From: Otis tarda
Lineage: Eukaryota; Chordata; Aves; Otidiformes; Otididae
DNA: 64,000 nt
Reading direction: 5' to 3'
NCBI GenBank assembly: GCA_026413225.1
Contig: CM048557.1
Location: 67,074,987-67,138,986 of the forward strand
Shown here piece by piece: positions 32,517 through 47,500 of the stretch. The position numbers and the translations under genes were made by a program. Under the pieces are notes generated by a model, which ran no database searches, was not told where the DNA came from, and saw only the letters and a program-made list of their open reading frames with translations. Numbering within the stretch: position 1 is the stretch's first letter; each line of letters begins with the position of its first letter.

Positions 32517-35500
32517 AACTTGAAAAACTGTGTCATCGAACCACAAGCTGTGTTTAGTCTTTCTAGAAGAGATGGAAAACTTGTGCTTGTGGGAGACTGC
32601 TCAGGGTTATCTGCAGCTTCCATTAAAAAAATGGATTTGGATTTTGGAACACAAACCAAGTATTTTTTTCCTGCCTCTTTTGTAGCCTTAAGATTTTGGC
32701 TGAACATCAGGCTTAACTGTAGAAATTCAATTGTAGCCTTCGTTGCAGTGGAACCGCTGTCATTCTGCCTTAACTAAGGCTTAAGAAGTTTCTCTACCCA
32801 TCAGAAAAATGAAACCGTAGGGAAGCACCCTTAGCCAAAGTACCAAAGCTTGTTGGAAAAGCAGACTTTTACCTTCCTCATATCTTCACACGTGAAACAA
32901 GATCAGCTTTTCTGTGTGACAGTTTTCACTGCATCCTCCTAAGACGCTTTAACTATCCATTCTTACGTAGCTAGAAAATCTTTATATTTACACTGTGTTT
33001 CTTAAATGCAGGAATTAGTCTCCTTATTAATTTTTTTTTGTCTTTTTTTTTTTTTTTCTTCCCTCCTCTACCTGGACATCATGGTTCCGTAGGAATCACT
33101 GCTGTTCTGTTCTCCTAGAGCCTCCATTCTGGAGGGGCCTCCTTATACACTCCATTTCCCCAGACTTTGTTTCTCCTGCTGCTCAAAACTTTCCCAAGCA
33201 GTAGCGCGAGTCTGTGAAAATTCATATAAATGAGTTACAGGAACAACCTAACGTACATGAACAGCACAACGTGAATAACGTAAACATGCTCGATTGCAGC
33301 AGGAACGCTCAGCGTAGGGACAAAGCCCCGTAAAGCTTGGGTTTCTTCTTCTTCTTTTGAAGATAATGGAATTACTTTTTTTTTTAAAAAAAAAAAAAAA
33401 CAGTCCTTGAAATATTTTGTCTGCGTTCTATACTTAATACTCAGAATGCCTGATGTCAGAGTGAGAGAGAAGTAGCCTGTCATATCGGTGGTCAGGTTTT
33501 TTTTTGTTTCCTTTCCAGTGAATGGGTTTCTGTGAATTTCTTGTGATGTGAGCAGAGAGAGGGAGTGACTTTTTAAACGCTGACCGCGCACCATGGAAAG
33601 TCATGCAGGGCCTGGCTGGATTTCAGGTTGTGTTTACCATCATCGTTACTTATTTGTTTGGTTTATGCCTTCTAGTAGCTGGGTTAATTTTAGATCAACC
33701 TTCTGGCCGGTGCTGGAGGAGGCTGACAGGGTCACGACAAGGGCTTTTCCCTGTGACTCGATTGTAAGGGCGCTGCGAGAAATTCAGAATGTGGAAGTGT
33801 ATGGGGCCACCTGGGGCTCCCGTTTGTCTTTTGGAAGTGTTACAGGTTGTTCTCTCTCTTGTGAAAAGTAATGGAAACAAGCGTTAACCCTAGTATCCAG
33901 TGGTGGTTTATTTTTAGAATTTTCTTGTGATTTTTTTTTTTCCATATAAGAAGATAAATTATTTCATGTTCTAACTGTAAGAATTGTTCCAGATTTCTTT
34001 TCATTGGACTATTTCGTATGCTGATTTTTGTAAAAGCTGCAGTAAGATTTAAGTTGTTCATATGTCTGGCAAAAATCGCACCCTGTATCTGCGAGGGGGA
34101 GAGACTGAGGAGCTGTTAAGATTAATTATTGAAGTACAGCTGCAATTAAGGATGAGTTGTCCGGAAGTCCTCCAGTAAAATAATCGCTGACGTTCTTCTT
34201 TTCATTAGTAATGTGTTGTACGCTCAAAAGCTAGGCTGGCATCTTGATGCTGGTTTCAGCTCGGAGCTTCTTCTTGCTCCCGGGAGCGTACTCCAGCCTG
34301 TCATAGGCGTAAATTCTCAGGGTGTATTTTACAGACGTGCTGAATTGCTTTGTTTTATGTGTCTGCAGATGGCAAAAGCCAAAGACAATATCGCTGTGAC
34401 GTCTAAGCCTGTCTGACTTCACGAAGCCGTGGTATACCATTAGAAACACTGACTTTTTGCAGCAAGGGAGGTTTATCGTAGGGAACGGGTACAGTCACGG
34501 AGGCACCCGTTGCTGCCCTCAACTCCTTCAGCATTAATCCATTCCTGGAGATTGGGAACTCCTCCTTTCTGGTTGCTTCCCTGTAATTATGAATGTGTGG
34601 AAATAAGCCAGGTAACCCTAGAAAATCTCAGCTTAATATGATAAGGCTTGAGGAAAGAGAAACATTTAACAATTTGATAATTTGAGATGTTGAGTTCTCT
34701 GCTTCTCTCAGTTTACGTTTTGTGGGAGTTCCTGTAACAGTTCATCCAAAGTTTTGTTTCTTTGCCAAATGGAAAGACTGTAGATTAATATAGAGAAAAA
34801 TTAGTTACACGATGCAATGCAATTAAAATTAGGGCTGTATGAAGGAATTGAAATGTTTGCTTAGGAGAAACCAGCTGAATAAGTTTTTAGGGGCTGTTTG
34901 ACATTGTTGCTGGACTCCGTGGTGAGCTGTGACTTCCACAGGCTTTCACATATATTTCTAACTTCCCTCCCCAGGAAGAACTAAGTTTAATCTCAGATTC
35001 TTGACGGATCACTCAACTTTTTGCTGATGCGGTGGACGTGATTTGGGTAATTGCGTTTATTCGGACTCCGCGCCCGTTAGTCCAGCTTTGAAAACAAGAA
35101 TTGCCAAACTACGCCAGCGCGTTCTCCCTGTGTGACTGCCGAGCGGTGTGTTTCTGGGCCAAGTTATTTTTGGTTGCAGCCAAAGGTCAGGGGTACAGTA
35201 GGCGCGCATTGCTCTGTGGTAAACAGGAGTCTGGGACAGTGCCCTTGCGTAATTGCCACGATGAGTGGTGGGACGAGGACACACGGGAAGAACGAATGAG
35301 CTGGGTTGAGCAGCCGAGCTCCAGTTGCACCACATTCCTCTGACTTACGCGTGGCCTCTGCCTTTTTACGCCAAGCACCCACGTTTGGTTTTAGTTTGTT
35401 TTGGAAGGAAAACAGGTATTTCTGCTTGACTATGGAGGCAGCAGCCAGTAATTTTGTTGTTGTTTTAATGCTGATGTCATCTGGAAGGGTGATTACACAC

Positions 35501-38500
35501 TTTCTGAACACAAAGTTAGTCACCAAGCTTTCAGATTCCAGCACTTCAAGGGAAAAAAAAGAAACATTTTAAAGTTCTCCCTGAAAGCTAACCCACAGAG
35601 CTGGGCAGAGAGAGAGAGGCCCAAGATGCCATCCTGTCAAGGCTTACTGTATGATTTTTTTCTAAATAAAGCTTAGGTATCTCTGAAATAAAGGACGCGA
35701 TGGGTTGTATGTGAAGTATTAGACCTCTGTTAAGATGAGATTGTCAACTCCACATGATCCAGAGGGAAGTTAATGAATTGTTTTTCCATACATGGACTTT
35801 TGAGGTGTGGATCGGGACAGTGCTGTAACATGGGAAGCACAAAGGAAAACCGGAAATCGATACGCTGGCAGAAGACAAAGCACATTTGCTGTTTTTTTGT
35901 GTTGTCTAAATCTCTTGGCTGTCTCTTCTTTCCTCTTACGATTAGCTTTGTCACTTCGTGCTTCATTGTAATTTCTCAGTATGCATTGTTCATGCAGAAC
36001 ATGGCTACTGCATATTCAAAGGGTCAAAACACAGGATGATGAATCCTAAGTAATTCCCTCCTGATGAGTTCTCCGCAGTTCCCACGCCTCAGACATCCAG
36101 CAAAGCTGAACTCAAGGAGACCTTTGGGTCATGGACTTGTGATGGCCACAAGTACCTAGTAGAAATAAGTAGAAGACAATGCAACTTATTGCTGTTAGTA
36201 GTACAGTGAAGACTTGGAGGTCATGTAAATTCTTGAGAGAGTGCTGTCCTATTTGGACCCATTGATGAATAAAATGTGAGACACTTCCACATTAGAAGGG
36301 ATAAAATGCGGTGCGTGGTGCACAAAATCCTGCGTTTTTCACTACCAGAGCGGACCCAGCTAATACCATCACAGACTGGAACAGCACAGTTCAGACTCGC
36401 TGCAGTATCTGAAACAGCACTGTTAATTTCTCCAGTGACTAAAGGTTTTGTAGAGTACTCTGTGTTTTTCTTAATACACGAAATATTGATATTGCGAAGC
36501 TATACATCTTCTAGAAATAGCAAGTAATTTGCTTACAAGTTTGATAACTCAACAAGCTGATATTTCCTCAGCTTGGAAGTTCTATTACAATTCCTGTGAG
36601 ACAGATGCTCTGGAATTCTGCAAGAGTTTTTTATACATTTAGCCATTACTTCCAGAAATTAAGACAGATAGTTGAGGTTTAAAGATTCCCATAAGCGTCA
36701 GTCTTTTTATATTTTCAGACAATTTACAATGCCATATTGTGCAGAATATCAATAAAAACGTTTAATCTCTTCCAGGTTTTCAGACAAAAAAGAAAGGCTG
36801 ATGCATCTTAAAACCAAACAGAGAGAATTCCAAAAAGAGTAAGTTGTAGTTCTTAAATGAAAACAAACTATAAAAACTCTTAGAAAAATAAAACAGTCTC
36901 TCCAACACGCTGTTGCTGGAGACAGACAGATCCAGAGAGTCATAAAACTTTCAATCATGTTTTTCCTCCAGTGTTTTGAAGGCCATGGAAGGGAAAGAGA
37001 TAACTGATCAGCTGGTGAGTTGTTCAAAATATCTCATTGTTTTTAAACTCTCTGAATTCCTAGATCTTGTAGTTTAAAGTTACAATTTACCTTGAGGGCA
37101 TTGCGGTGCTTTCCCCAAAAGCCTGTTGTAAGCAAAACTGAAATTGGCTCTGCAAGCAGAGCGCTCAAAAACGTCAATATTTTTCATTTCTTACTAGATA
37201 TTTGTTCAATAACTTATTACACTGATTGACTTTATACTAAGTATTTGGTTTGTTCGTGGCATTCTTCTGTGCACAAAACTGCCTGAAATATTTGTTCGTC
37301 TGATCCAATTAAGAACATCCCGCTACTTTTGCATGAAAGCTGCTGGCTTTGTTGTTAATCGTTACTCAGTGTGTTTGAAGTCGTTTGTGCCCTAGAGTTG
37401 CTGAATATTCTTTTTCAGAGATGGAAAATAATGTCTTGCAAGATGAGGATTGAGCAGCTGAAACAGACCATTTGCAAAGAAAACGATGAAATGACCAGAC
37501 GTGAGTAATGCCTGTGCTTTTTGTGACGTGGAAAACGCTGTGCCTGAGAGTGAAAAATCAATTGGTGTGAATTTGAGTGCTGGTTTTTAAAAATGGTGAA
37601 TTTCCGAACCGTCACTTCTTAAATCGACTCGAAGGCAAATCGGTGCGTGGATTTTAGCCTTTTTATGCTTGGGTTTTAATTAGCAAACAGTAGACATTAT
37701 TCAGCTGGATGGAGATCGTTTTGCAGCAGCTTTAAAAGTAAATGTTTAGCAGCCTGTGACTTTGGCTTTGTCCCTAGAGACGGCTTTATGCAGTGTAGTG
37801 TTTCTGATCATTTCCTCTTGATAAAGAGGAGCAAACAGCTCCGCAGCTGCTACAAATTTCATGTAACTGATGAATTTTAACCCACACCTGTCTGGAAATC
37901 CTAAAATCCTCCTTGAGCAAGATTCACTGGAATATTTGCGTAGGCTGGTGCTTTGTTACCATTCAGCATCGTCAGTTTTGCAACTCATTAAATATTTCAC
38001 ACGTTAGAGAGTTGTAGGGTCATTTTTCCGAAGGGAATATGCAGCACTCCTTACAGCCTACATGCAAAGGAAAGACAGGAGGCGTATCCAGAAGGGTATT
38101 GATTGAATCAGGAACATTTTTATGACTTGAAATTCCAGAGGAGCCGTACAGAGAGTGAAGCACAGGCTTCACTCAGTAGTTACAAAGGAATAGCACAAGC
38201 TTGCGGTGATAACATCAGAAAGGCTGAGATGCTAAATGATTTTCAGTTAATAAGGAGGAACGATAGTAACGATAAGAAATGTGTAATAAGAAAAAGATGA
38301 AGGAGCGGGCAAGCCTCTGAGCTAACAGGAAAGACAGCAAATAACAGCGCAGAGAAGTCTGAAGCGTTCAGCGCCTTCTTTGCTTCGTCCTCTCACAAAG
38401 AAAACGTGATCAGCTGCTTAGCCAGATTAAATTTTACACCATGAGAGGACTGCAGGCTAAGGAAAGAAAGCAGCCAGCTAAATATTGTTTTGACTGTAAG

Positions 38501-41500
38501 GCCTTGAAAGCACGGCCTTACAAGATTCACCTTAGGGAACTTAAGGAACAAGCTGAAGTAGCGTGTGGAGCACTTGAGAACACATTAAGGCGAGAGGATG
38601 TCCCAGGAAACAGTGAAAACAGCACCTTCTTTTGAAGGGTGAAGGAAGAACTGATGACACAGTGATTCTGTTATAAACTTTTGACCACTTTGTAGGTAGC
38701 TAGAAGATAAGGAGATTAAAAATAGGCATCGCTTTGTTAAGAACAGGCCATATCAAATCAACCCCTTGTCTGAGGGTCAAGTGGTCCAGTGGAGAACGAA
38801 GCAGAAGATAGAACGTACCTTGCCGTTGGGCACTACCCTAAACTGTCTCATGAGCAAGCAAAGACATCTGCTCTGGCTGTAATCACTGTAAGGTTGACAC
38901 AAAAGGATAGAAAGGCTGCGTTCAAAGAGTGGCGATACTTGTCAAACCGAGGAGGTGAGACAGGAGGAGCTCAGCGGGAACCGGTTCCGTGCCCAGTTTT
39001 GTTCAGTATTTTCCATAATAGCTTGTGTGGTAGAATAGAAGGTGGAATGGAGGAAGCCAAGGTGGATGATGATATGACTTCTGTGGAGAACAGGATCAAA
39101 TTCAAAATCATGCAGATAAATTGACAGTATAATCTGAGAAGAACAAAGTCAAGTGCGCAATGTTTAGGAAAGAGGAACATAAAAACCCGAAGTGGGGGAC
39201 GGTGGTGAGATTGGACAGGAACGGATCTAGGCAATTGCAAATTAAATAAAAATATCAAATCTAATGCTGCTCCAGAAAGGCTCAGGCGTTTTTCTGGGTT
39301 GTGCTAATAAAAGCATTGTATTTAAGGTGGAAGCAATTACCCTGCTGTGCCCAGCATTGGTGTTGCCTCAGTGGAGGTCTGGTGTCCAATTTGAGCAGTT
39401 TAAGAAAGATAGAAATCAACTGGAGAAAGTCGGGAAGAGAATATTAGGAATAAAATACAAGGAATGGCTAAGAAAATTGATGTTTGGTTTTGTGCAGAGA
39501 AAACAAAGGTGAAGAAAAGCAGGTTTTCAGTAGGGAGAAGATTATTATGAAGGAGATGATAACTACTAGTTCTCTTCAGCCAGTGAGGAAAGGAGAGAAG
39601 AGGAAGTCAACGTTCCTTTGAGGAACTTAGTCACCTTTTCTTAAAACGCAGCTTTGAAGTTGGCAAAATGTTAGGACTGACTGGGGAGTGGAGTTCCTCC
39701 ACCTTCCTGCTGTTCCGTGAAGCGCATTATCTGCAGCTTTTGGAACTTCTCTGACTCACAGTGGCCTTGATTAGATTTAAGCCATGAACTGGCCTAACTG
39801 TTGCCCAGCCAACCTGTTGTCAGCTCAGTTATCCCGAAACTGCTCTTGCAGGTAGACCCAAAATCAGCTCTTGCCGTGAGTAGCGCACAGATCAGGAACT
39901 CAACTTGGTTCACTCTTGGACCACATTAGAAAATGTAAATAGCTTTCCTTCTCTTGGATATGGCATGGATATGGATTATTTCTGAAATAAGAACAATTTC
40001 TAGAACATTGGGCTCCTGCTTTTGCAGTTGACTGGATACCTCAATAATTGGTGCTTCTTAAAATAAGGTTTTCAAATACGCGTGTTTGCCGTCTGTCTGT
40101 GAAGAGCAGCTGAAGGAGACAATCTTGCAAATATCTGGCATAGCTCTCTGTTGTGCCTGCTCTTGCATTTATCCTGAAATACTCCTGGGGACAAATTTTA
40201 ATCACCTCATAAACTGGGTCATTAAACCAGAGGTCCTATGCCAAAAAAAGGACAGTTGTTTCTGCGCTGGGGCTGCTAAAGAGGAAACGCGTGTGCAGTG
40301 TTCTCCCCTGCTTCTCAAATAATCGCTGTTGGACCTGCAGAAAAGGGAGTTTGCTCTGTGAAAAAGTAGCCTTGTAAGTACAACACAACTGTGAAAATTG
40401 AACAGATGGACATTTTACTCCTCCTCTGTCTTTATGCAAAGGGAGTTTGGAAATGTGAACGCAAGCATTAATTGATTTTCTGCTGATGTTACAGGAATGC
40501 TTAAAGGAAACTGAATTACTAGCTGGCACGTAAGGATTCTTGGTATCTCCCAGAGAAAAAAAAAAAGAATTTTTCTACAGTTCCTCTAACAGGAGGTCAC
40601 TTATTTTATAAACCTGAGGATTGTTAGTTCTTACCTGCACAGGGGAACTATTCTCATCTTCTTTAATTTGGGACTCTGATCTCCCACGTATCAGATCATC
40701 CTACCAAACACATCATGGACGGCAACAGATCAGTTAGACGACTAGAAATAATTCCTGCCATTCAGAGAAACCACACAGCGTTTCTGTGGGGGCAGGTGGC
40801 ACACTGTGAGGGCTACCAGTAGTTCTGGTCTCCCACCCTGCCAGACCAGGGACTGGGCAGAGGTCTGTGTAGTTCCAGCTTCGCAGGTGCAAACCAGGAC
40901 TAACGGGAGGGTCCCGTGTGCTGGCTGGGCACACGCCCACGGGTGGGAACTGGTCTTGGGTCCCATTCTTTGGATGTAGCCGTTAATTTTTGTGCTGCCC
41001 TCTTGGGAAGACCGACAGTCTGAATGTGATGTTTGAGGTAGCTGGAGCTGCTTAGAAGTATTCTTGGTTTTAGTAAGTATGTCATGCAGCTCCTTTGAGG
41101 AGCAGATGCCACGGAGCGTTCTTACTGAAGCTCTGGTCTCATCTGTGCCTCGCAATCAAAATGCATCAGTAAAAGGATGTCAGGGCTTGGTGCTTCCCTT
41201 CCGTGCAAGGGACAGTTGCCCCACTTCTTGGTTACAGGAAAACGATGCCTTGCTGTAGGAGAGCCTGACTAATACTGTTTCTTTTCAGCCATAAAAACAG
41301 AAAGTGAGTGAATAGGAGATAGGGGCTCTCATTCAAAGGAGAGAAGATTAAGATTTTTTTAGACAGTATTTGGGAACTGTATATAAGAAATATTTTCATA
41401 TGCTTTTGAAAGACAGAGGTGCCTAACTCATTCTCTCTAGCACCATGTGTTTGTGGAAGCATTGCTGCACTCAATTATTGCACAGGAGAATCACCACCAG

Positions 41501-44500
41501 ATGCTCTTGAAAGATGATTTTCCAAGCCTCAGCGTGCCTGATGCGTGGAGTAAATTAATAGAGTTGCAACGCTTCAGCACATAAGCACATTTCTCATTTT
41601 GTGACTGGAAAGGGACACAGTCAGTGTTCTCTTCTGGTAACAAGAAGTCTGCACCGTTGGGATCCAGGCGCTTGTAAGAGCGCTTACGTGAGTGCAAAGC
41701 CCAAATAACACCCGCTTAATAGAAGCAGCGGTGCCAGAAACAGTGAATGAAGATGCTATCTGCAATTTTGGCTGCAAGCAATGTGTGTCTTTCTGGCCAG
41801 CACCATGCAGACATGTACAGTCAAGCTATTTCTGTCATGATGATTACCTCTGAAGTTTAATTAAACTGCAAAATCTTGGCTTTTCTGCTCCAAGTGCAAA
41901 ACCAGCTGAATAAAAGATAGGGAAAGATTAATCCCAATTTCAGTCTATTTGGAGATCTTTAGAAAAGTTTTTAAAGTTGTACCACTTAGCAACTGGAAAA
42001 CCTTCACAGTGAAGCAGTTTTCTGGTTTAAGCTGCCATAATCTCGTTTTCTATAAATATTAATAACGCTTTTCTCAAGCTTACTCAAAGTACCTCACAGC
42101 TCCTTTTCCAAGGCTAACGTCTGCTGCCGTTTTCACAGACACGGAGGGGCTCCTGAGAATTAAGGAGGAGAACCAGAAGCACTATCGCAGGGCTCAGCGA
42201 CATCAGGAGAAGAAGGAGAAGATCCAGAGGCATAACCGCAAGCTGGGAGACTTGGTAGAGAAAAAAACCTACGACTTGAAAACCCAGTACGAGCATCTGG
42301 CAAATCTTCGTCGGACGCATATCCTGGAGCTAACGTCCGTCATATTTCCCATTGAAGAAGTGAAGACAAGCATGAGGTACAAAAGGTTTATCCTTTTGGA
42401 CTAGCTTTGCTTAGCTTTAAACACCCAGAAGTGAGTCACGTAAGTCTGAGCTAGACGCTCTGGCCGCCTTAGCGTCTGCGGGGAGAAGGAGGTGTTTTCC
42501 CCAAGGCGAGGCATCTGACCCAAAGATAGAGGTCCAGGTTAGAAGAATCTGGAGGTTTCTCTCTCTCCCTACTGAGAGATCTGAGCTATGTGTCCAGTGT
42601 TAAACTTTCTTAAAATAGGTAAGTTTTAAAATCCCAGGACAGAGGGAAGTCGTTTTGGGAATAAGGAGTTTTGCAGGAGTGTTCCTACAAGCACGTTGTT
42701 CTCTGTGAAATCTGGCTAAGTGCCTGCGAAGTACATCGCTGATTTTATTTTTAAAACTTCTTTAAAAACACTCTGTTCCTCTTTGGGCGCTACAGAGATC
42801 CTGCAGACATGTCTTCGGAGAGTGACAATGCTATGACCTCCAGCACTGTGAGCAAGCTCGCGGAAGCCAGGAGAACCACGTATCTCTCTGGGAGATGGGT
42901 GTGTGATGATCATAACGGGGACACCAGCATCAGTATCACAGGGCCTTGGATAACCCTTCCCAATAACGGAGACTATTCGGCGTATTACAACTGGGTAGAA
43001 GAGAAGAAGACTACCCAAGGACCAGGTAAGGAGCAAGTTCTGATTAGGCATCTGGGATACTCCGGAAACCATGGAATTTGCAGCCTTGGATGCTGACAGA
43101 AGGCGCTGAGGAGCAGTAGCCTGGTCCGTTTGTTCTCACCCAGACAAACCTGAATCAGAAATAAATACCAGTATAGGGATTAGCCCACTGAAATCATCTT
43201 TTGCAGGAAACGCTCGCTGGGACACAGCGCAGTGTAATAGGGAGATAAAGTTTAATTATTCACAGTTTTGACATGGTTCACATGCCGTCATTTTAACGGG
43301 AATTCCAAGAATTACTATTTTCTACCAACTTCTGACAGATTTCACTGTAAACGATTGCTGCATTCAGGCGGTTCTCAATGCTTACAAATGACATTTTCCA
43401 GAGAAGGCTTCAGTAACGCATTCACACACCTACTGAGGCCTCGTTTAAAATGAGGCTTTCACGATGTTTTTATTTCTCTCAGATACGGAACATAATAACC
43501 CTGCGTATACCATCAGCGCTGCCTTGTGCTATGCAACTCAGCTCGTTAACACTTTGTCTCTCATACTTGATGTAAATCTTCCCAAGAAGCTCTGCAACAG
43601 GCAAGTAAACGCGTGCCCCGGAGGAGGTGAATCGACGGCCAGGTTTGGTTTTGTGAACAAAGTCAGTACTTGGCACAGCTTTTACGGTAACGGTTGATGG
43701 CTCATGGATTTTTGTGCTGTTTAATTGGGAGTGGAGGGCTAGTAGGATTTTAGACCACAGTTAATAGTTCCTCCTTCCCTTTTTTACCCCCTGAGAGCAT
43801 AGACCAACCGTCGTAGTTGAAAATAAGAGCTTTCTAATTGAGTATTCGGCATCCTCAAATTAGAAATGAAATATGACAGTCCGTGAATAGCACTTCTCAT
43901 TTTATGAGACCCTACTGTGCTTTACGAAATCCCAGCCCGAGTCAGCAACTCTTAGTCATCTCAAATAGCTCCACCACATTAAGTGCTGCAGAACAAGGGG
44001 CATGACGGCACTGTAATTCTCTTTTTGGGGTAAAACACCAACGGGGAACATACCTGGCTGCCAGACGTATGGTATAAACCCCCCACTGTAATTCTCTTTT
44101 TGGGGTAAAACACCAACGGGGAACGTACCTGGCTGCCAGCTGTATGGTGTAAACCCCATTTGTGATGAAAAGCAGTTAGATATTTAATATCTCTGCCGAG
44201 CAGATGGGATCTGTGCAAAAGAAGTACTGGGGGAGCTGTAGACCTGGTCAGTCTTCCAGGGGGCTCAGTTATGCTGCTGAGATTCTTTGAAGTGTTTAAA
44301 ATGGATGGATGTCTGAATCATGGTGGATGCTGAACTGAGGGCACGAAAGTTGCGTAGGGCCTCTGCAGTTTTCATATACTATTATTTGGTGGGTGCTCAG
44401 TCTTCACAGAGGGAAAGGATTGGGAACAGGAAATGATGCAAGATTTAAAAGGAGAGCTGAAATAGCTTGGCTGCAGTGGATCTTTGAGTTTCAGACAGTT

Positions 44501-47500
44501 TACATCACCTGTCCTACTGGAACCGCTGAGATTAGGGCAAGCAGTGCTTGTTGATGAAATGCTAACAGTTTTACAAGGTGAAAAATTAATCTGAGCTCTC
44601 TAAAACCGGCTGTACAGTTTAAACAAGTGTTTGCTGCAAGGATGTTTACTCCAGGATTTGTCAGGAAGCCAGGGTGCAGAATGCCGATGTCTCCACTAGG
44701 TGTATTTTGACAGCATTTTGCTTTCTGTATCTATATGTGTGGTGTTTCAACAGCGAGTTCTGTGGAGAGAATCTCAGCAAGCACAGGTTCACGCGGGCAG
44801 TGAAGAAGCTGAATGCGAATATCCTTCACCTTTGCTTCTCTCAGGTAGGGGGAATGCACGTTTGGCTTCTTCCGAAAGCTTTTAAAATATCAACTCTGCC
44901 TGCAGGTTTCCTCCAGTAACTGATCATGTCTTTTTCTTACCTTCCCCGTGGTAGCACGTAAATTTAGATCTGTTGCACCCTCTGCATACGCTCAGGAACC
45001 TTATGTACCTGGTCAGCCCAGACACCGAGAACTTGGGCAGGTAAGAAAAGCAGTATCTCAACTCGCCTGTGAGTGAATCCCTTTTGAAGTTACGCGTTTG
45101 TCTTGTTACTCATGAGGGAAATTCTCCTTTTCTGCTGGACTTACAGTCCTCAGCACATCGGAAAGCAGGGTTGTTGCAGGGAGGAGACATGAGAGGAAAT
45201 ATGAGTAGGAAATCAGGTTTCAGAGATGCGTGTATGCTGTGCTTTTGCGCGTGGCAGGTTCAGCTGGAGGCTTCGTAGCTGATCGTGAACTTGTTTCCCC
45301 TACGCCCAGAAGCAGGAACTCTTCCCTCCAGGGGACAGCAGCACGTAGTGCCAGGCGGTCTCACTGTGCTCCAAATGTGACCCTGTCCACATCTTGCCAA
45401 CAGGTAAATAGCAAAGAGCATCCAGCAATATAAACCCTAAAATGAATACTAGGTAGAGCTTTCCCAAAATACTTCCAGTCAACACCCTAGACCAAAGTCA
45501 ACACTTCAAATAATATTAATTTCTATGTAAATGAAGATTAAAGACAGCTTTTCTGTTAACTTAGTACATGATGAAAAGAACATCAGTTCCTGTGGGCTGC
45601 ACGTACCAGGTTTAATAATCTTTTTTTTTTTTTTTTTTAATACAACTTAAATAGAAGAAAGCCAACAACATTGATTTCCTGTTGGGATAATCCAGTCACA
45701 AGTCCCTTGTGCCCGAGACAGTCTGCAAATTCTTGTTTAATCTGACTACTGCTTTATTCCCCCTTAAACACAGTAATGTTCTGAAGTCTACTTTTTCACT
45801 TTGTTCTTGTGTACAAATCTATTTTTATTTCAAAACCTGCAGTGCCACAAAGAGGAACTGCTTAGCTGATGTTCTTTGGGTACATCCCTACTGATTCAGC
45901 CCAAAGACCCAGCGAGCCAAATCTTTGTAACGTAGCTCAGTTTGGGAAAAATGCTGCGTGTGCTGCTGCTTGCCTGAAAACGAGGAGAGGGCAGGAAATA
46001 CCCAGAGAATGAAGAACTGTGTCCTGCAAAACAGCTGCTGCAAAAGGTCCAGGTGCCACAGTGGCTCTCTCTTCACCGCTGGAAGCACGGAGTCTGAGCT
46101 AGGTGGACACGAGAAGCATGCACTTAACACAGAGATTAATTACCCGCAAGGATGACGGAGGGGATACGCTCTGTCCTTACATCATCCTGTCAAGGCTGGA
46201 TGAGTTTCTGGAATGGATGCTTTCATCAGGCAGAAGTTCCTGGGCTCAGGACAGGGGGAAGGGGCGGAACGTAATGGCTTTGTTACAGAGGAGGTCACTG
46301 GAGATGATCTAATCGTCCCTTCTGGCTCTAACCCTGATGACTCTCTTCTTAGGTTGCCTTGTTAAGCAGAGTGCTTTGCCAGAAGTCAGCGCTCCCATTC
46401 CTTTCTGGGTTATGAAAGAGGAGCGTTTACCTCCTCTTCAGTTTCTCAGCTCTCTGCAAAGTTTGCGACAACCAGCTCTCTTTATTTTCCGTTAGATACC
46501 GCGGCCTATAGTTGCCCAGTAGTCTCCTTTATGTTACTGTTTTCCGATACGTGGAATTTTACCAAGCTTTAATTGTTTGCATCAAAATTTTCCATGCTAA
46601 ATCGCTGCTTCAGGCTCCTTCTCCCACTGGAGCTGGAGAAACGCTCTCACCCCTGTTCAATTCTTGCTCCTGTTCCGCTGAGCAGCTTTGTGCTTCGGAG
46701 TGAACTTTGGCCGGGACGCTGCTTGCTGGGGGGAATCCACCTTTCGCCGCCTGTGAAAACCTCACGCGCTCTGAGCGTGGGGCGCAGGCCTCTGAAACTG
46801 CTCCCTTTGACCCAGTAAAGACGTTTCATATTTTGGCTGCCCGTACTCCAGTCCAAAAGCAGCGGGACGGGGCGGGATGCAATTGCTTCTCACACCAGGC
46901 AGCGGCAGCAGGGAACTTGGAGTCACGGCGCAGGTGGGATTTTGGGTGGAACCTCTGGGCAGCCTGGTCTGGTGTTTGAGCAGCCTTACAGTAAGAAAGA
47001 TCTTGAGATGGTGCCCAAGGTGAAGTGCTGCTCTGGGAAGTCTCCGCTAGCGAGCTGTGCCAGCTGGGTTGTGTCAGTTGTAAGCTACGCCCTTCCCCTC
47101 GCTGCCAGAGCTGCAGCCGCCCTGGCCTGGCCGGGGCTGGTGGTAAAAATAAAAGCTGTCCCACATCAAGCAGAGACTTCCAGCAGTGGAGCTGTGAGTT
47201 ATTATCAGTAGCGTTTTCTTTTCGGTGTGCGTGTTTCACCGTCCGCTGCCAAAGCAGAACAGCTCTTCCGCCGTTCCTGCTCCGTGGATCGGAACCCGGC
47301 TGTCGCTTCCTTGGCCGACTGTTTTCGTTTCGCTATTGTTGTAACACAATTATCTCTGTAGCCAGCGAGTTTTTCTCTGCCAACTGATAAACACAGAGGT
47401 GTTTTAATTTCTCCGCCGTACGCGTGACAGAGCAGGGTGCTCTGGCGTGCCTAGACTCGTGGCAGCGAAGCGACAGTCCTTCTCCTGCACGGTACCAAAC

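Noticed and set aside
43956-44218. Minus-strand frames with a repeated [17 protein letters not shown] peptide
   Set aside because: This is a by-product of the 75-bp duplication, whose period is divisible by three. There is no start or splice context.
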